NCBI GenBank assembly: GCA_030272585.1
Contig: BSYQ01000006.1
Location: forward strand, 4,241,001 to 4,305,000
Reading direction: 5' to 3'
From: Bryopsis sp. KO-2023
Lineage: Eukaryota; Chlorophyta; Ulvophyceae; Bryopsidales; Bryopsidaceae
DNA length: 64,000 nucleotides
Part shown: positions 9,443-19,461 of the stretch, in pieces
How the letters are laid out: each line of letters starts with the position of its first letter
How positions within the stretch are numbered: the stretch's first letter is position 1
Translations under genes and position numbers: made by a program
Notes under the pieces: model-generated
Databases searched by the model: none
Seen by the model: the letters and a program-made list of their open reading frames with translations, nothing else
Told to the model about the DNA's origin: nothing

Positions 9443-10499
9443 GCAAGGGCAACATGGGGGGGACCCAGCTGCAGCCTTCGACCTACAAGCTATGCAGCAA
9501 ACGATACTACAGCTCCAAGGCGAACTGCAACATCTACGACAGACGGCAGACCACGCAGAGGCTAACAGGAATGCTCAGCTACAACAAGCGATTCACCAAG
9601 TGGTGCAACAGCAGCAACAGCCGGCCCCTGCACTGAATAGGGCTCGTGCTACTCCACCAGAAACCTGGCATGGAGAGCCAAGGGATTTGCCGTTAAACGA
9701 ATGGCAAGTCCAGCTTCAAACTTATTTCGAAGTGACGGCTACGCATGACCCACAGCAACAGGTGTTGGTTGCTGCAGGGAACCTGAGAGGTGCAGCAGGA
9801 ACCTGGTGGCGTGCTCGGTTTGAAGCGTCGGTGGCTGGAGATAGAGCATTGCCGGGCACGTTGGAGGCTCTCATTAGAGACCTACGGCAACAATTCGGAA
9901 GAGCTCACGAAAATCGAAATTTCCGAAGGGATTGGGCGCAACTGCGACAAGGAGAGACATCCGTGGCCGACTATACGCATAGGTTCCGTCGCCTCATGCT
10001 GCAAATAGAGGACAGCAATCCCGGGGAGAAACTCTTCCGTTATTTGGAGGGGTTGAATGTGCGATTGCGAATGAAGGTGGAGGTAGAAGCTCCGCGAGAC
10101 CTCGAGCATGCTATGGAGTTAGCGGCCACATGGGAAGGACCACAGGAGTATTACAGGCGAAGCCGAGAAAGGGGCAGAAGCGGGAGCCGTCGAAGAGAAG
10201 AGTCTAAGGGACGAAGTAGCAGCAGACACAGGAGTGGCAGCCGAGGAAGGAGCAGGGACCGGGACTACTCCTACGACTATACTCCTGCTACATCTCAGCA
10301 CTACAGCGGAGACCGAATGGAAATGGGGAGCACCCAACATAAACGAGTCCACTGGGCGGACCAGAAACGAAGAAGACCAAGGTCAGGAACCCCAGTACCA
10401 AATCGATCTCGCAGCAACAGCCGTGATCGACCCGAGAGACGAAGATGTTTCCGTTGTGGGAAGATGGGCCATTTGAAGGCCCAATGCCGGGAAAACTAA
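9426..10499 (+). CDS. Element B gag (357 aa) with CCHC zinc knuckle
   Basis: The ATG at 9426 was chosen because upstream in-frame codons lack an ATG. A Gln-rich coiled N-terminus (residues 1-70) is followed by a typical retrotransposon gag core of about 150 residues with the W...Y and AGTWW/RF patterns. An Arg/Ser-rich linker follows, then a C-terminal zinc knuckle CX2CX4HX4C ending two residues before the stop. The product should form the particle and bind the RNA. The gag frame overlaps pol by 55 nt, with pol in the -1 frame, and GGGAAAAC lies right at the gag stop. That is compatible with -1 frameshifting but is not a perfect slippery heptamer. Confidence 0.9.
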   Translation: MADHNEQGQHGGDPAAAFDLQAMQQTILQLQGELQHLRQTADHAEANRNAQLQQAIHQVVQQQQQPAPALNRARATPPETWHGEPRDLPLNEWQVQLQTYFEVTATHDPQQQVLVAAGNLRGAAGTWWRARFEASVAGDRALPGTLEALIRDLRQQFGRAHENRNFRRDWAQLRQGETSVADYTHRFRRLMLQIEDSNPGEKLFRYLEGLNVRLRMKVEVEAPRDLEHAMELAATWEGPQEYYRRSRERGRSGSRRREESKGRSSSRHRSGSRGRSRDRDYSYDYTPATSQHYSGDRMEMGSTQHKRVHWADQKRRRPRSGTPVPNRSRSNSRDRPERRRCFRCGKMGHLKAQCREN

Positions 10500-13400
10500 A
10501 ATGGCCGGGAACCGGAGGGGTTCCTGGCCTGCGACTTTTGGCGAAAGAGGACAGTAGTAAAGCAGAGGTGGCCCGGTGTAGCCACTCTTATGAGGCGGCT
10601 GCAGAATGGCATGTCGCAGAAGACCAAGGACGAAAGAGTGGACGAGGACAAAGTGTAGCCTCACCACAAGTGACGGGAGCAGTGCCAGTAGTGGCCACTC
10701 GCGTGGAAGAAGACAAATTGCATAATCTGGAGTCAAGTGTAGCCGGATGTGCGGGAGTGAAGAATCTGCAGAAAGAAGAGAAAGAAGTGCTGTCAAGTAG
10801 CAGGCGGACCCAAGAGGAGCCTGTTGATAACACTAGCAGGCAGACCCAAGAGGAGCCTGTTGATAGCAGTAGCAGGCGGACCCAAGAGGAGCCTGTTGAT
10901 AGCAGTAGCAGGCGGACCCAAGAGGAGCCTGTTGATAGCAGTAGCAGGCAGACCCAAGAGGAGCCCCAAGAGGAGCCTGTTGATAGCAGTAGCAGGCGGA
11001 CCCAAGAGGAGCCTGTTGATAGCAGTAGCAGGCAGACCCAAGAGGAGCCTGATGTATGTGTGGTTCCACGAGAGGAACTAGGAAATTTTTCCAATGGGAG
11101 TATCCAACAGGAACCCACAATATTTGGAAGTGGATGGACACTGGAGGTGATGGAGAAGTTTTGTACTAGGGGTTCTCAAGGAGGCCTGGAACCTGTCAGA
11201 CCTATGAGGCTAGGGAATGCCACCAATGCTGAAAAAGGGATGTTGGTGACTGTGGGAACAGTGGATGGTAAAGAAGCCAAAATACTGATCGACTCTGGAG
11301 CCTCGAACAACTTCATATCCAAAGAATGGTTGGTTAAAAACCAAGTGACCCCAAGCGAGTCGCAGCATCCCACGAAAGTACTTCTTGCTGACGGAGAGAC
11401 TGCGGAATGTAGCAGTCGCCAGCTGGAAGCTACGGTCTCACTAGGGCAGTTTACCTCCGTGGAGGTGCTACATGAGATCACCATGGGCAACTATGACCTT
11501 ATCCTAGGAATGACCTGGTTGCAGCAACATAACCCCGTCATTGATTGGAAAAGAAAGATGGTCACCCTTCTACAAAATGGGTGCCGACACCGCCTAAAAA
11601 TGCGACGCTGTGACCCCGAGTTGCAGCAAGAAGGACCGGAGTTGCTGTCAGCATTACAAATGCGGGCAGTAATAAGAAAAGGAGAGCCTGCTTTCTTAGT
11701 CCAAGTGTTTGCAGCAAAAGAGGATAACCTACTAGCAGGAGCTCCTAAATGCCTGGAAAAGAAAGAGGAATCACAACGATTGGAGCAGCAAATTAGGAGT
11801 GAGTTTGGCGAATTATTTCGGGATGAGTTACCAAGCGAGCTACCCCCGGACCGAGGCGTACGTCATAAGATAGAGTTAGTGGAAGGGGCCGTCCCGCAGA
11901 AGAAAGGGTTGTATCGACTCAGCATCACGGAGCAGAAAGAACTGAAGAAGCAACTCGTTGAGTTGCTTGAACAAGGCTTCATTCAACCCAGCAAGTCGCC
12001 ATGGGGAGCACCGGTGATTTTTGTTCCCAAGAAGAATGGCAAGCTAAGGATGTGCGTCGATTATAGAGCCCTAAACAAACTCACTATTAAAAATCGCTAC
12101 CCCATCCCAAGGATAGAGGACCTCATGGACCAGGTACAAGGGTGTAAGGTCTTCAGTAAGATTGACCTTTGTTCTGGTTACCACCAAGTACGTCTCGAGC
12201 CTGAAGATTGTGAGAAAACGGCATTCCGCACGCGCTATGGACTCTACGAGTACGTGGTGCTACCCTTTGGGCTCACAAACGCTCCTGCCACGTTCATGAA
12301 TACTATGCACCATGTGTTGCACGAGTATTTGGACGTTTTCTGTGTTGTCTATTTGGATGACATACTAGTTTACAGTCGGAGTTGGCGGGAACACAAAGGG
12401 CATCTACGGAAAATCTTCCAGGTGCTACGGGAGCAGAAACTCTATGTTTCTAACAAGAAGTGTGAGATTGGCAATACCAAGGTGGAGTTCCTCGGACATG
12501 AGATCAGTGCTTTGGGAGTTGGAGTATTACAGGAAAAGATCCAGGTGATTCGGGAGTGGCCTGAACCTCAAACATTAAAGGAGCTCCGATCGTTTTTGGG
12601 CCTAGCTAATTACTACCGCCGTTTTATCAAAGGCTTTTCTGCCATAGCTCAGCCCTTGACCCATTTACTCAAACAAAGCACAGAGTGGAAGTGGGATGAG
12701 GCTGCGACTACTGCAATGGCGAGTTTGAAGGAGGCCCTCGCCAACGCACCAGTCTTGTTGATTCCTAATCCAGCGCTCAAATTTGAGGTGACCACCGATG
12801 CCTCCGACCATGCAGTAGGAGCGGTGCTTACCCAAGATCAAGGACATGGACAACAACCTGTGGCCTATGAAAGCCGGAAACTTAATCCCGCGGAATTAAA
12901 CTATGCTACCCATGAAAAGGAGCTTCTTGCTATAATCCATGCTTTGAGGACTTGGCGACATTACCTCGATGCTCAGGAGTTTGTGATCTATACTGATCAC
13001 GCGCCATTGCGTTATCTACAGACACAACCAAATCTTTCCAAGCGCCAAGCTCGCTGGATGGAGGTGTTGCAGGAGTTTAAATACGAAATTAAGTATCGTC
13101 CAGGAAAGGAGAATGTAGTAGCCGACGCGCTAAGCCGTGCCACACACCAAAAGGTCCGAAAGGAGGAGCTCTTTGCCACAGTAGCAGGTGCTACCGTCTT
13201 CCAGGAAAAGGTGAAGAACGCATATATGGAGGACCCGCTTTGCAACACTTTAATTGTTGCAGCACACAAGCCACCGCATGTGCGGTGGGATGGAGTCCGG
13301 TTGTGGCGGCACGTCGCTGGAACCTGGAAATGGTGGATACCCAGGAGTATGCAAGCAACCGTTTTACAGGAGTGTCATGACTCTGCCTTAGCTGGACATT

Positions 13401-14659
13401 TTGGGCGTCGCCGTACCCTTTTTCGGGTGCAGCAACACTACTTCTGGCCCAAAGTATCGGCAAGTGTGCAGCGGTATGTGGCTACTTGTTTGGCTTGTCA
13501 ACGCAATAAACCCTCTACTCAAAAACCGATGGGTTTGTTGCAACCTCTTCCTGTTCCAGATGAACGTTGGCAAGACGTGGCGTTAGACTTCGTGGGTCCA
13601 TTACCCACCACTGCTGCAGGCCATAATTATCTCCTGGTGGTGGTAGATCGCTTTAGCAAAATGCTACATCTGATCCCCACACAGCAAACTGTCACAGCAG
13701 CCGAGGTGGCACGACTTTTCTTTGACCACATAGTGCGGCTCCATGGCATACCTTGTAGCATCACTTCTGACAGAGATGCACGGTTCACGGGAGCGTTTTG
13801 GAGAGCCTTATGGCAACTTTGTGGCACTACCTTGGCTATGTCGAGTGCCTACCACCCAGAAACTGATGGCCAAACCGAACGTTCTAATCGGACAGTTCAA
13901 ACTGTGCTAAGGAGTTATGTGCAGCCTACTGGATGCGATTGGGATTTACACCTTTCTGTTGCGGAGTTTGCCTATAATTCGAGCATTCACGAGTCTACCG
14001 GATTTTCTCCTTTCTACCTCGTCTATGGCTATCAGCCTAGCCTCCCAATTGATCGTGCTGCTCCTACTCTCTCGCCTGCTGCCGATGACTGGTGGGCTAC
14101 GTGGACTACCGCCCTCGTCGCGGCCCGGGCTTGCCTCTTCCGAGCTCAGGAGCGTCAGCGGAGGACCGCTAACCGTCTTCGGCGGGGAGGCCACTACTGT
14201 CCCGGCGATAGAGTCTTTCTTTCTACGCACGATTTGAAGCTGTCACCAACGTTGAGTCGCAAGCTGACAGCAAAGTATTGTGGGCCTTTCACCATCTCTG
14301 AGTGCATTTCGGACGTCACTGTGAGGCTGGACCTACCTGAAGCATTTGGGAAGTTGCACAATGCGTTCCATATCTCTAAACTAAAATCAGCACAAGAGGA
14401 GGAACCACATGAATTCCCTGGGAGAAAGCAACTGCTGCAACCCGGACCAGAGTTGGTGGATGGAGAGGAAGAGTATGAGGTGGAACAAATTTTAGACAAG
14501 AGAATATCCAGGGGACAAACCCAGTACTTGGTAAGATGGAAAGGATATGATGTTTCGGAGGATTCATGGGAACCGGAAGCGAACTTGGAAAATGCGGAAG
14601 AAAAGGTGGCGGAGTTCGAAAAGGGGTGTACCAAAAAGAGACGTCACCGGAGGCGCTAG
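10445..14659 (+). CDS. Element B pol polyprotein: protease, RT, RNase H, integrase, chromodomain
   Basis: This frame of 1,404 codons overlaps the end of gag in the -1 frame. Residues 115-205 are a 12-residue repeat (TQEEPVDS-type), an unusual spacer before the enzymes. The protease motif LIDSGAS lies near residue 282. Reverse transcriptase has LPFGLTNAP and YLDD near 637, and RNase H has TDASDHA. The integrase zinc domain (H...H...CX2C) lies near 976-1020, with the DDE core after it. A chromodomain (YEVEQIL...W, WEPE) sits near 1343-1392 and probably guides insertion into marked chromatin. All catalytic motifs look intact. Together with gag and identical LTRs, this copy was recently active, apart from the later break in its left LTR. 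Confidence 0.93.
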   Translation: MFPLWEDGPFEGPMPGKLKWPGTGGVPGLRLLAKEDSSKAEVARCSHSYEAAAEWHVAEDQGRKSGRGQSVASPQVTGAVPVVATRVEEDKLHNLESSVAGCAGVKNLQKEEKEVLSSSRRTQEEPVDNTSRQTQEEPVDSSSRRTQEEPVDSSSRRTQEEPVDSSSRQTQEEPQEEPVDSSSRRTQEEPVDSSSRQTQEEPDVCVVPREELGNFSNGSIQQEPTIFGSGWTLEVMEKFCTRGSQGGLEPVRPMRLGNATNAEKGMLVTVGTVDGKEAKILIDSGASNNFISKEWLVKNQVTPSESQHPTKVLLADGETAECSSRQLEATVSLGQFTSVEVLHEITMGNYDLILGMTWLQQHNPVIDWKRKMVTLLQNGCRHRLKMRRCDPELQQEGPELLSALQMRAVIRKGEPAFLVQVFAAKEDNLLAGAPKCLEKKEESQRLEQQIRSEFGELFRDELPSELPPDRGVRHKIELVEGAVPQKKGLYRLSITEQKELKKQLVELLEQGFIQPSKSPWGAPVIFVPKKNGKLRMCVDYRALNKLTIKNRYPIPRIEDLMDQVQGCKVFSKIDLCSGYHQVRLEPEDCEKTAFRTRYGLYEYVVLPFGLTNAPATFMNTMHHVLHEYLDVFCVVYLDDILVYSRSWREHKGHLRKIFQVLREQKLYVSNKKCEIGNTKVEFLGHEISALGVGVLQEKIQVIREWPEPQTLKELRSFLGLANYYRRFIKGFSAIAQPLTHLLKQSTEWKWDEAATTAMASLKEALANAPVLLIPNPALKFEVTTDASDHAVGAVLTQDQGHGQQPVAYESRKLNPAELNYATHEKELLAIIHALRTWRHYLDAQEFVIYTDHAPLRYLQTQPNLSKRQARWMEVLQEFKYEIKYRPGKENVVADALSRATHQKVRKEELFATVAGATVFQEKVKNAYMEDPLCNTLIVAAHKPPHVRWDGVRLWRHVAGTWKWWIPRSMQATVLQECHDSALAGHFGRRRTLFRVQQHYFWPKVSASVQRYVATCLACQRNKPSTQKPMGLLQPLPVPDERWQDVALDFVGPLPTTAAGHNYLLVVVDRFSKMLHLIPTQQTVTAAEVARLFFDHIVRLHGIPCSITSDRDARFTGAFWRALWQLCGTTLAMSSAYHPETDGQTERSNRTVQTVLRSYVQPTGCDWDLHLSVAEFAYNSSIHESTGFSPFYLVYGYQPSLPIDRAAPTLSPAADDWWATWTTALVAARACLFRAQERQRRTANRLRRGGHYCPGDRVFLSTHDLKLSPTLSRKLTAKYCGPFTISECISDVTVRLDLPEAFGKLHNAFHISKLKSAQEEEPHEFPGRKQLLQPGPELVDGEEEYEVEQILDKRISRGQTQYLVRWKGYDVSEDSWEPEANLENAEEKVAEFEKGCTKKRRHRRR
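10794..11050 (+). repeat. Coding minisatellite, 36-bp unit, about 7 copies
   Basis: The unit encodes SSRRTQEEPVDS with few variants. One unit has an extra 12-bp partial duplication of the EEP codons. All changes keep the pol frame. Confidence 0.9.
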
Positions 14660-14673
14660 TGGTTGGCAAGGTT

Positions 14674-14925
14674 AGATGCCTTTGGTAGCGGTAGCAGCAA
14701 AGATAGAGGTGCTACAAGCGATGTGACGCTGTGACAAGACCTCTGAAAGCCCCAGCGTAGCAAGCCCTTAGATGCCTTTGGTAGCAGCAAAGATAGAGGT
14801 GCTACAAGCGATGTGACGCTGTCACAAGACCTCTGAAAGCCCCAGCGTAGCAAGCCCTTAGACGCCTTTGGTAGCAGCGAAGCTAGAGGTGCTACAAGCG
14901 ATGTGACGGTGTGACAAGACATCTC
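14674..14925 (+). repeat. Tandem repeat, about 90-bp unit, 2.7 copies, after pol of element B
   Basis: Units start at 14674, 14770 and 14860. The first has an extra GGTAGC hexamer. They fill most of the non-coding gap between pol and the accessory ORF, together with an ATG-free lead-in up to 15029. Confidence 0.9.
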
Positions 14926-15029
14926 GGATAATCCAAACTAAAGTAAGTTTGGCGGGGAAACAGCTTAGCAGAAGGGATCAGCAACGAGGTAGTTGGAGGG
15001 GAAAAGCGTGGTTACGGAATCGCTCTACG

Positions 15030-16217
15030 ATGGACAAACCTCCGAGGCCTCCTACTACCCGGCGTTCGGCATCGGGAATGCGCGTGTCGGTGTCAGCCCC
15101 AGTGGTAGCAACGACTGCAGCACCTCTCACAGCCACTATCTCGACGACCCCTGTAGTGTCAGCACCGGCCGTTCCTCCGACACAGACACCGATGCTTCTC
15201 ACGCCTATGGGAGTTCCGCCACCAGCATTTCCCAGGGTTGCCGAGCCTGGTCAAAGACAACCCCCTGATGTGTTGTCTGCACTGCAGTCAGCTTTTTATG
15301 CAGAGCTCAATAGACGTAATGAATATGCAAGGGCGGAAAGGGCAGAGAAGAGGGTAGCGGTTTTGGAGGCGACGGCGAAGGGAATAGCACAAGAACTGGC
15401 TGAAGCGCGGCAACAAGAAAAAACGAAAACGAGAAAGGAGTATGATGCTAAAATTCGTGAATTGCAGCAAGAGTTGCAGCGAACAAAGGAGCACGACAAG
15501 ACGGTAAGCAAGGAGCTGGACCGATTCCGACGTTGGGTGAAAATGGCCCCCAAGATTGAAGAGCCTGAAAGTGGTGTGGGTGGGGGACTCGAGCCCTCGG
15601 AGGACATATCTCACACCCATTCCACCCAGTCAGAACCTCCAGATACTTGTGAGAATAGCGAGGAGGAGGAGTACGAAAGTGAAGAGAATGACGAAGCATC
15701 AGAAGAGCAGCAAGTGGTGGTGGCTAGTCTGGTTTCTGGGCCGCTGGAGGAGGTGCATAGTACTTGTAGCTTGTGCTTCCGCGACGTTGATGCTCCTGTG
15801 CGACAATTCAGTTGTAGAGCTCATCGTCTTTGCACCAAAGAGCAATGCTGGAGAAAAGCTTGGGTAGCTGACGGGTTGCAAAGGGATCCTGCAGGCGACG
15901 ATGAAAACAACTGGGGCTTTACTACATCAGTGAACAAGGAGAAGGGGTACCCGGGAGTCGGTAACTTCACACATTGTAACCTCTGTCATGCTGCAGATGT
16001 AGCAGCAATGGTCAAGGTTAGGTGGACCAAGACAGTTACCTCATCTCGTGTAAGAGATGCTACCTTAGTCGTGGAGCAAGCACACGGGTACGCTTTCAAG
16101 GGAGCTCGAAATATGAACTTCAGTCAGCACCAGTTAGTCCACCATCAGGTCGCGCGTAAGCCTTCTAAGCGAGTGAGAAAGGGAGCAGCTCAAGGGGCCG
16201 CTCCAGGGGAGTCATAG
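15030..16217 (+). CDS. Element B post-pol accessory ORF (395 aa): coiled coil plus RING-like Cys/His domain
   Basis: The first ATG of the frame is at 15030, and the frame stays open upstream to 14949. In order it has a Pro/Thr/Ala-rich N-terminus (1-75), a Glu/Lys/Arg-rich coiled coil (about 80-175) and an acidic stretch (about 185-235). Next comes a Cys/His pattern C246-X2-C249-X12-C262-X2-H265-X2-C268-X4-C273-X42-C316-X2-C319, then a basic tail. The ligand order C3HC4 and most spacings fit a RING finger, except X4 where RING has X2, so RING-like is an inference. A ubiquitin-ligase or nucleic-acid role is possible and not shown. It occupies the env position but has no signal peptide or membrane segment. 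Element C has an ORF of the same design. Confidence 0.8.
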   Translation: MDKPPRPPTTRRSASGMRVSVSAPVVATTAAPLTATISTTPVVSAPAVPPTQTPMLLTPMGVPPPAFPRVAEPGQRQPPDVLSALQSAFYAELNRRNEYARAERAEKRVAVLEATAKGIAQELAEARQQEKTKTRKEYDAKIRELQQELQRTKEHDKTVSKELDRFRRWVKMAPKIEEPESGVGGGLEPSEDISHTHSTQSEPPDTCENSEEEEYESEENDEASEEQQVVVASLVSGPLEEVHSTCSLCFRDVDAPVRQFSCRAHRLCTKEQCWRKAWVADGLQRDPAGDDENNWGFTTSVNKEKGYPGVGNFTHCNLCHAADVAAMVKVRWTKTVTSSRVRDATLVVEQAHGYAFKGARNMNFSQHQLVHHQVARKPSKRVRKGAAQGAAPGES

Positions 16218-16357
16218 AGGAGCATGAAATATTCACGACAAATAAAGACAATAACGGTTTATTTTATTTTGTTTTGTGTTGTTTTGGTTGTTAGTCTGGG
16301 AATTCTTCTGAGAATTTTAGATTTCCCTTGTTGCAGTGTTGGGACTTACTACAAACT

Positions 16358-16370
16358 AGAGGGGGAGGAA
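16358..16370 (+). other. Polypurine tract of element B
   Basis: AGAGGGGGAGGAA lies immediately before the TG start of the right LTR. Confidence 0.8.
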
Positions 16371-16592
16371 TGTAACAGGTTGTAGCGAATCAGAAAGGCT
16401 ACATCATGTCAAATCATATCTTGTCAAACTTAGATGTTCTGAGTGACAGCTAGCATCACTAGCTAGCTAGCTGCTGGATGCTAGTTGTCAAACCCACAGC
16501 ACGAGTGGGTTAGGGTATATATGTTGTTGAGAACATCTTGTAAGCAGTATTATCCTTCGGGTTATTCCTTTCCGTTCTGTCCATTCGTTACA
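16371..16592 (+). repeat. Right (3') LTR of element B (222 bp)
   Basis: It starts TGTAACAGG and ends GTTACA, with a TATATAT box at about 16515-16523 and an AGCTAGCTAGCT-type repeat in U3. It breaks the RT gene of element E at 16593. Confidence 0.9.
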
Positions 16593-19461
16593 CCGATTCA
16601 TCCAAGTCTGGAATATTGCAGGTGCATTCGTCAAGCCCATTGGAAGCACTTTATATTCATACAGACCGAATGGGGTTTTGAAAGCAGTCTTCGGTTGGTC
16701 TGACTCCTTCACACGAAGTTGCCAATACCCTGCTTTCAAATCTAAGGCCGAAAAGTATTTCGAACCTTGAAGTTGATCAAGGAGATCATCTATCCTTGGT
16801 AGTGGATATTGATTCCTGATCGTCAACTTATTTAAGCCTCTATAGTCGATACACATCCGTCGAGTACCATCCGGTTTGGGAACAAACAAGATTGGTGCAC
16901 CCCACGGACTACAACTAGGCTTAATCAAACCCTTCTGCAGCATATCAGAGACTTGCTCCTCAATCTCTTTTCTTTCACCTGGTGTGTAACGAAACATTGG
17001 TCTATGTACCGGTTTCGCTCCAGGGACAAGATCGATTGCTGCATCCTCTTCTCGAGATGGAGGGCATTCCGCCAACTCATCGGAGAATCTGTCTTTATAC
17101 TCATCTAACAGACTTTCCAGCTCTGTTTGATATGAAGACACTAGAGGATTTTTGGGCAATTCGGGTACCCCAGATTCCTCCCCCTCTAAAGGGTTCGGGA
17201 CCTCCCGAACTATAACCAGAAAAGGACAAATCTCCTTATTACGGAGTTGTCTTCGAGCTTGGGCTATGCTCAACAAGGGATTGATCCGTGCATTAGGCGG
17301 ACTAGGGGCACGCACAACCAAATTAGGTCGTATCGTGAGTCGGTTTCCCCGTGTAGTTAGAACCGAAGCACTACCCGTAGAAAAATTCATCAGTACTCGG
17401 TGATTGCATAACCACACATCCCCGAGGTACAAATCAAAATGCTTTGCAGTGATAACTTGACACTCGATCTTCATCCGCAAGCCTTGCAAACGCAAGTTAA
17501 TCGAGGTTATCCCTACAATATCCAATGGAGTTCCATCGGCCATTTCGATTTTGGTACCTTGCTTACATCCGTAACTAAGCCCTGTACTTTCGCAGAAATG
17601 CTTAGAGATATAAGCGTAGCCAGCGGCGCCAGAATCTAACAGAATCTGACCAGGGGAACCAGAAATCAAACCTTTGAACGACATTGACATTCTGAGATTA
17701 CAATCCTCTCCTGGAATCGAGTTACCGGGTAACTCCGCTGTAGGTGGATCGTAATATATATCAACGGGCCAAAGAAGACCTGGTGCTTTACCGCTGCTAA
17801 GAGCAAACAATTTTGCTCCTTTTCGATATTGTGCAATCAATCGCATTTGATTGATTTCTTTTTGTCTAACTGCCATATTATGAGGGATTAATAGGCAGCA
17901 ACTCATAGTAGAAGGTGACTCTTTCTTGCAAGCAAAATAATGCTTTAAGAATTCATTCAAATTCTTTCGTCCAGGATCCATCCAAACATGGTGTCCCGCT
18001 ACTGACGATGCAAGAAACTCTTGTCCAGTGCAAAACTTTTTACAAATCGCAAATCTTTCATCATTAGTAGACGAGTCAAAAGTGAACTCTCTACTTGCAT
18101 TCTGCAAACGATGAAGTTCCGATTTTAAAAGTTGCATTCCAGAGATGCAATCGTTCTCCGGCACCTTCTCTTCTTTACTAGGCATAGGATCTTGGGCGTC
18201 CCCAATGGGATCGACGTCCAAATCATCCTCACCACATCGGATAGAGTCATCATTTCTGTCAACAGACATAACCTGGTCAGGGTCATTCTCCACAGAAATA
18301 TCCGATTTGTTCTCGGGCTCCGTAATATCCGTATCCATCGGATCAAATATTACATCTTTCGGATCTGAGTTTTTCGATACCTCCTTTCGAGATAACCCAG
18401 ATGCAAGAACTTCTATACTAGGAAGTTCTTTCCCGAAACAAGCGAGACTCTTCCGTACCTTTCCAGTATCACACACATGACCTGGAGAATAAGATGCTCC
18501 ACATCTGAAACAAAGGTTCGCGGCCTTGCGCCGTTCCCACTCTTTCTGGGTAAGACCCGCAGGAAAAGATGTTTTACCAACTTTACTCTTACGAGTCTGT
18601 TGAGAACCACCACCAAATCTCGGTGTAAAGCTCGGCATCATTCGGTTTTTCTTCCGATTAACCGGATACACCTTTCCTTTTTCTTCTTTCCGAGATCGCT
18701 TTGATCCAACGGTACTTTCCTCCTTTTCTTTGGCACCTTTTTCCAATACTGGGTATCGCTCATCATGCGATACTCCTTTTGCCAATACATGGGTACGGAA
18801 TTCCTCATATGAAGTCCATTCATGACCCGAAGTATCAGTGGCAACCGCTTCCTTCAACACTCCATGGAGGTTGCGGTGTAAGAACCAAATTTTTGAAATA
18901 CTATCAATTTTGGTCTTACGAAGAGTAAAATATGTGTCCATTTGGCGCACATATTCTCCAGTATTGCATCGCCGGTTAATGTGGTCTTTGAATGTGGACA
19001 GTTTTTGCGTCACCGCATTCGGTGGCCAACTCACCAAAACTTCCATCATCCATAGCAACACACATTTCCTCCCAAGTCAGGTTTCCTCCAGAAATTTTCT
19101 CTTCCCCGACTCGAGCGATGAGGTGCTTGATTCCTTTGGGTCCCAAGAATGTTGGTCCAATCCGACCCCATTCTTCTCGAGGAACCCCCTCGGCAATCCA
19201 AAAGATCTCCAAAATGACCTTATGTTCTTTCCAAGGACATTGGCCATCAAATTTATCAGGCTTGGCCGTGGAAGACTTTTTGCTTCCCGACCCTACAGAA
19301 GTACTACCCTTTCTGGTAGCCACTTCACGTTCCCGCTCACGGTCATCCACCTCTTTACGGAACGCCTGATGTTCAGATTGCATCAAAGCAATCCGATTTT
19401 GGAGTTCTTCTACCGTTAAGGTGGTGATGTCCTCTTCACCAGAAGGGTCTGGTCTCGACAT
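16593..19461 (-). pseudogene. Element E gag-pol (minus strand), truncated in RT and frameshifted in gag
   Basis: The ATG is at 19461. The first frame (gag N-terminus with a short coiled coil) stays open to 18976. A second frame, one base off, carries the rest from 19061 leftwards, so a frameshift lies between about 18976 and 19061 inside the gag core. The second frame holds the gag core, a zinc knuckle of the CX2CX7HXC form, a long acidic linker, an aspartic protease motif (LLDSGAA), and reverse transcriptase through LPMGLTNAP. It ends abruptly at 16593 where the element B LTR begins, just before the YxDD motif. Gag and pol appear to form one continuous ORF. It is related to element D but clearly a different subfamily. 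Confidence 0.88.

Larger units (their letters stand above)
8473..16592 (+). mobile_element. Element B: nearly complete Ty3/gypsy retrotransposon with extra ORFs
   Basis: The order is left LTR (lacking 16 bases), primer site, two small overlapping ORFs, gag, pol with chromodomain, a tandem-repeat spacer, an accessory ORF, polypurine tract and right LTR. The shared 206 bases of the two LTRs look identical, which implies a recent insertion. The left side is interrupted by element D. The right side cuts the reverse transcriptase of element E. Confidence 0.88.

Noticed and set aside
15030..16217. Envelope-like gene in element B
   Set aside because: It has the right position, but no signal peptide, membrane segment or cleavage site.
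18976..19061. Programmed frameshift in element E
   Set aside because: The shift is inside the gag core and not at a gag-pol border, and no slippery site is visible. A mutation is simpler.
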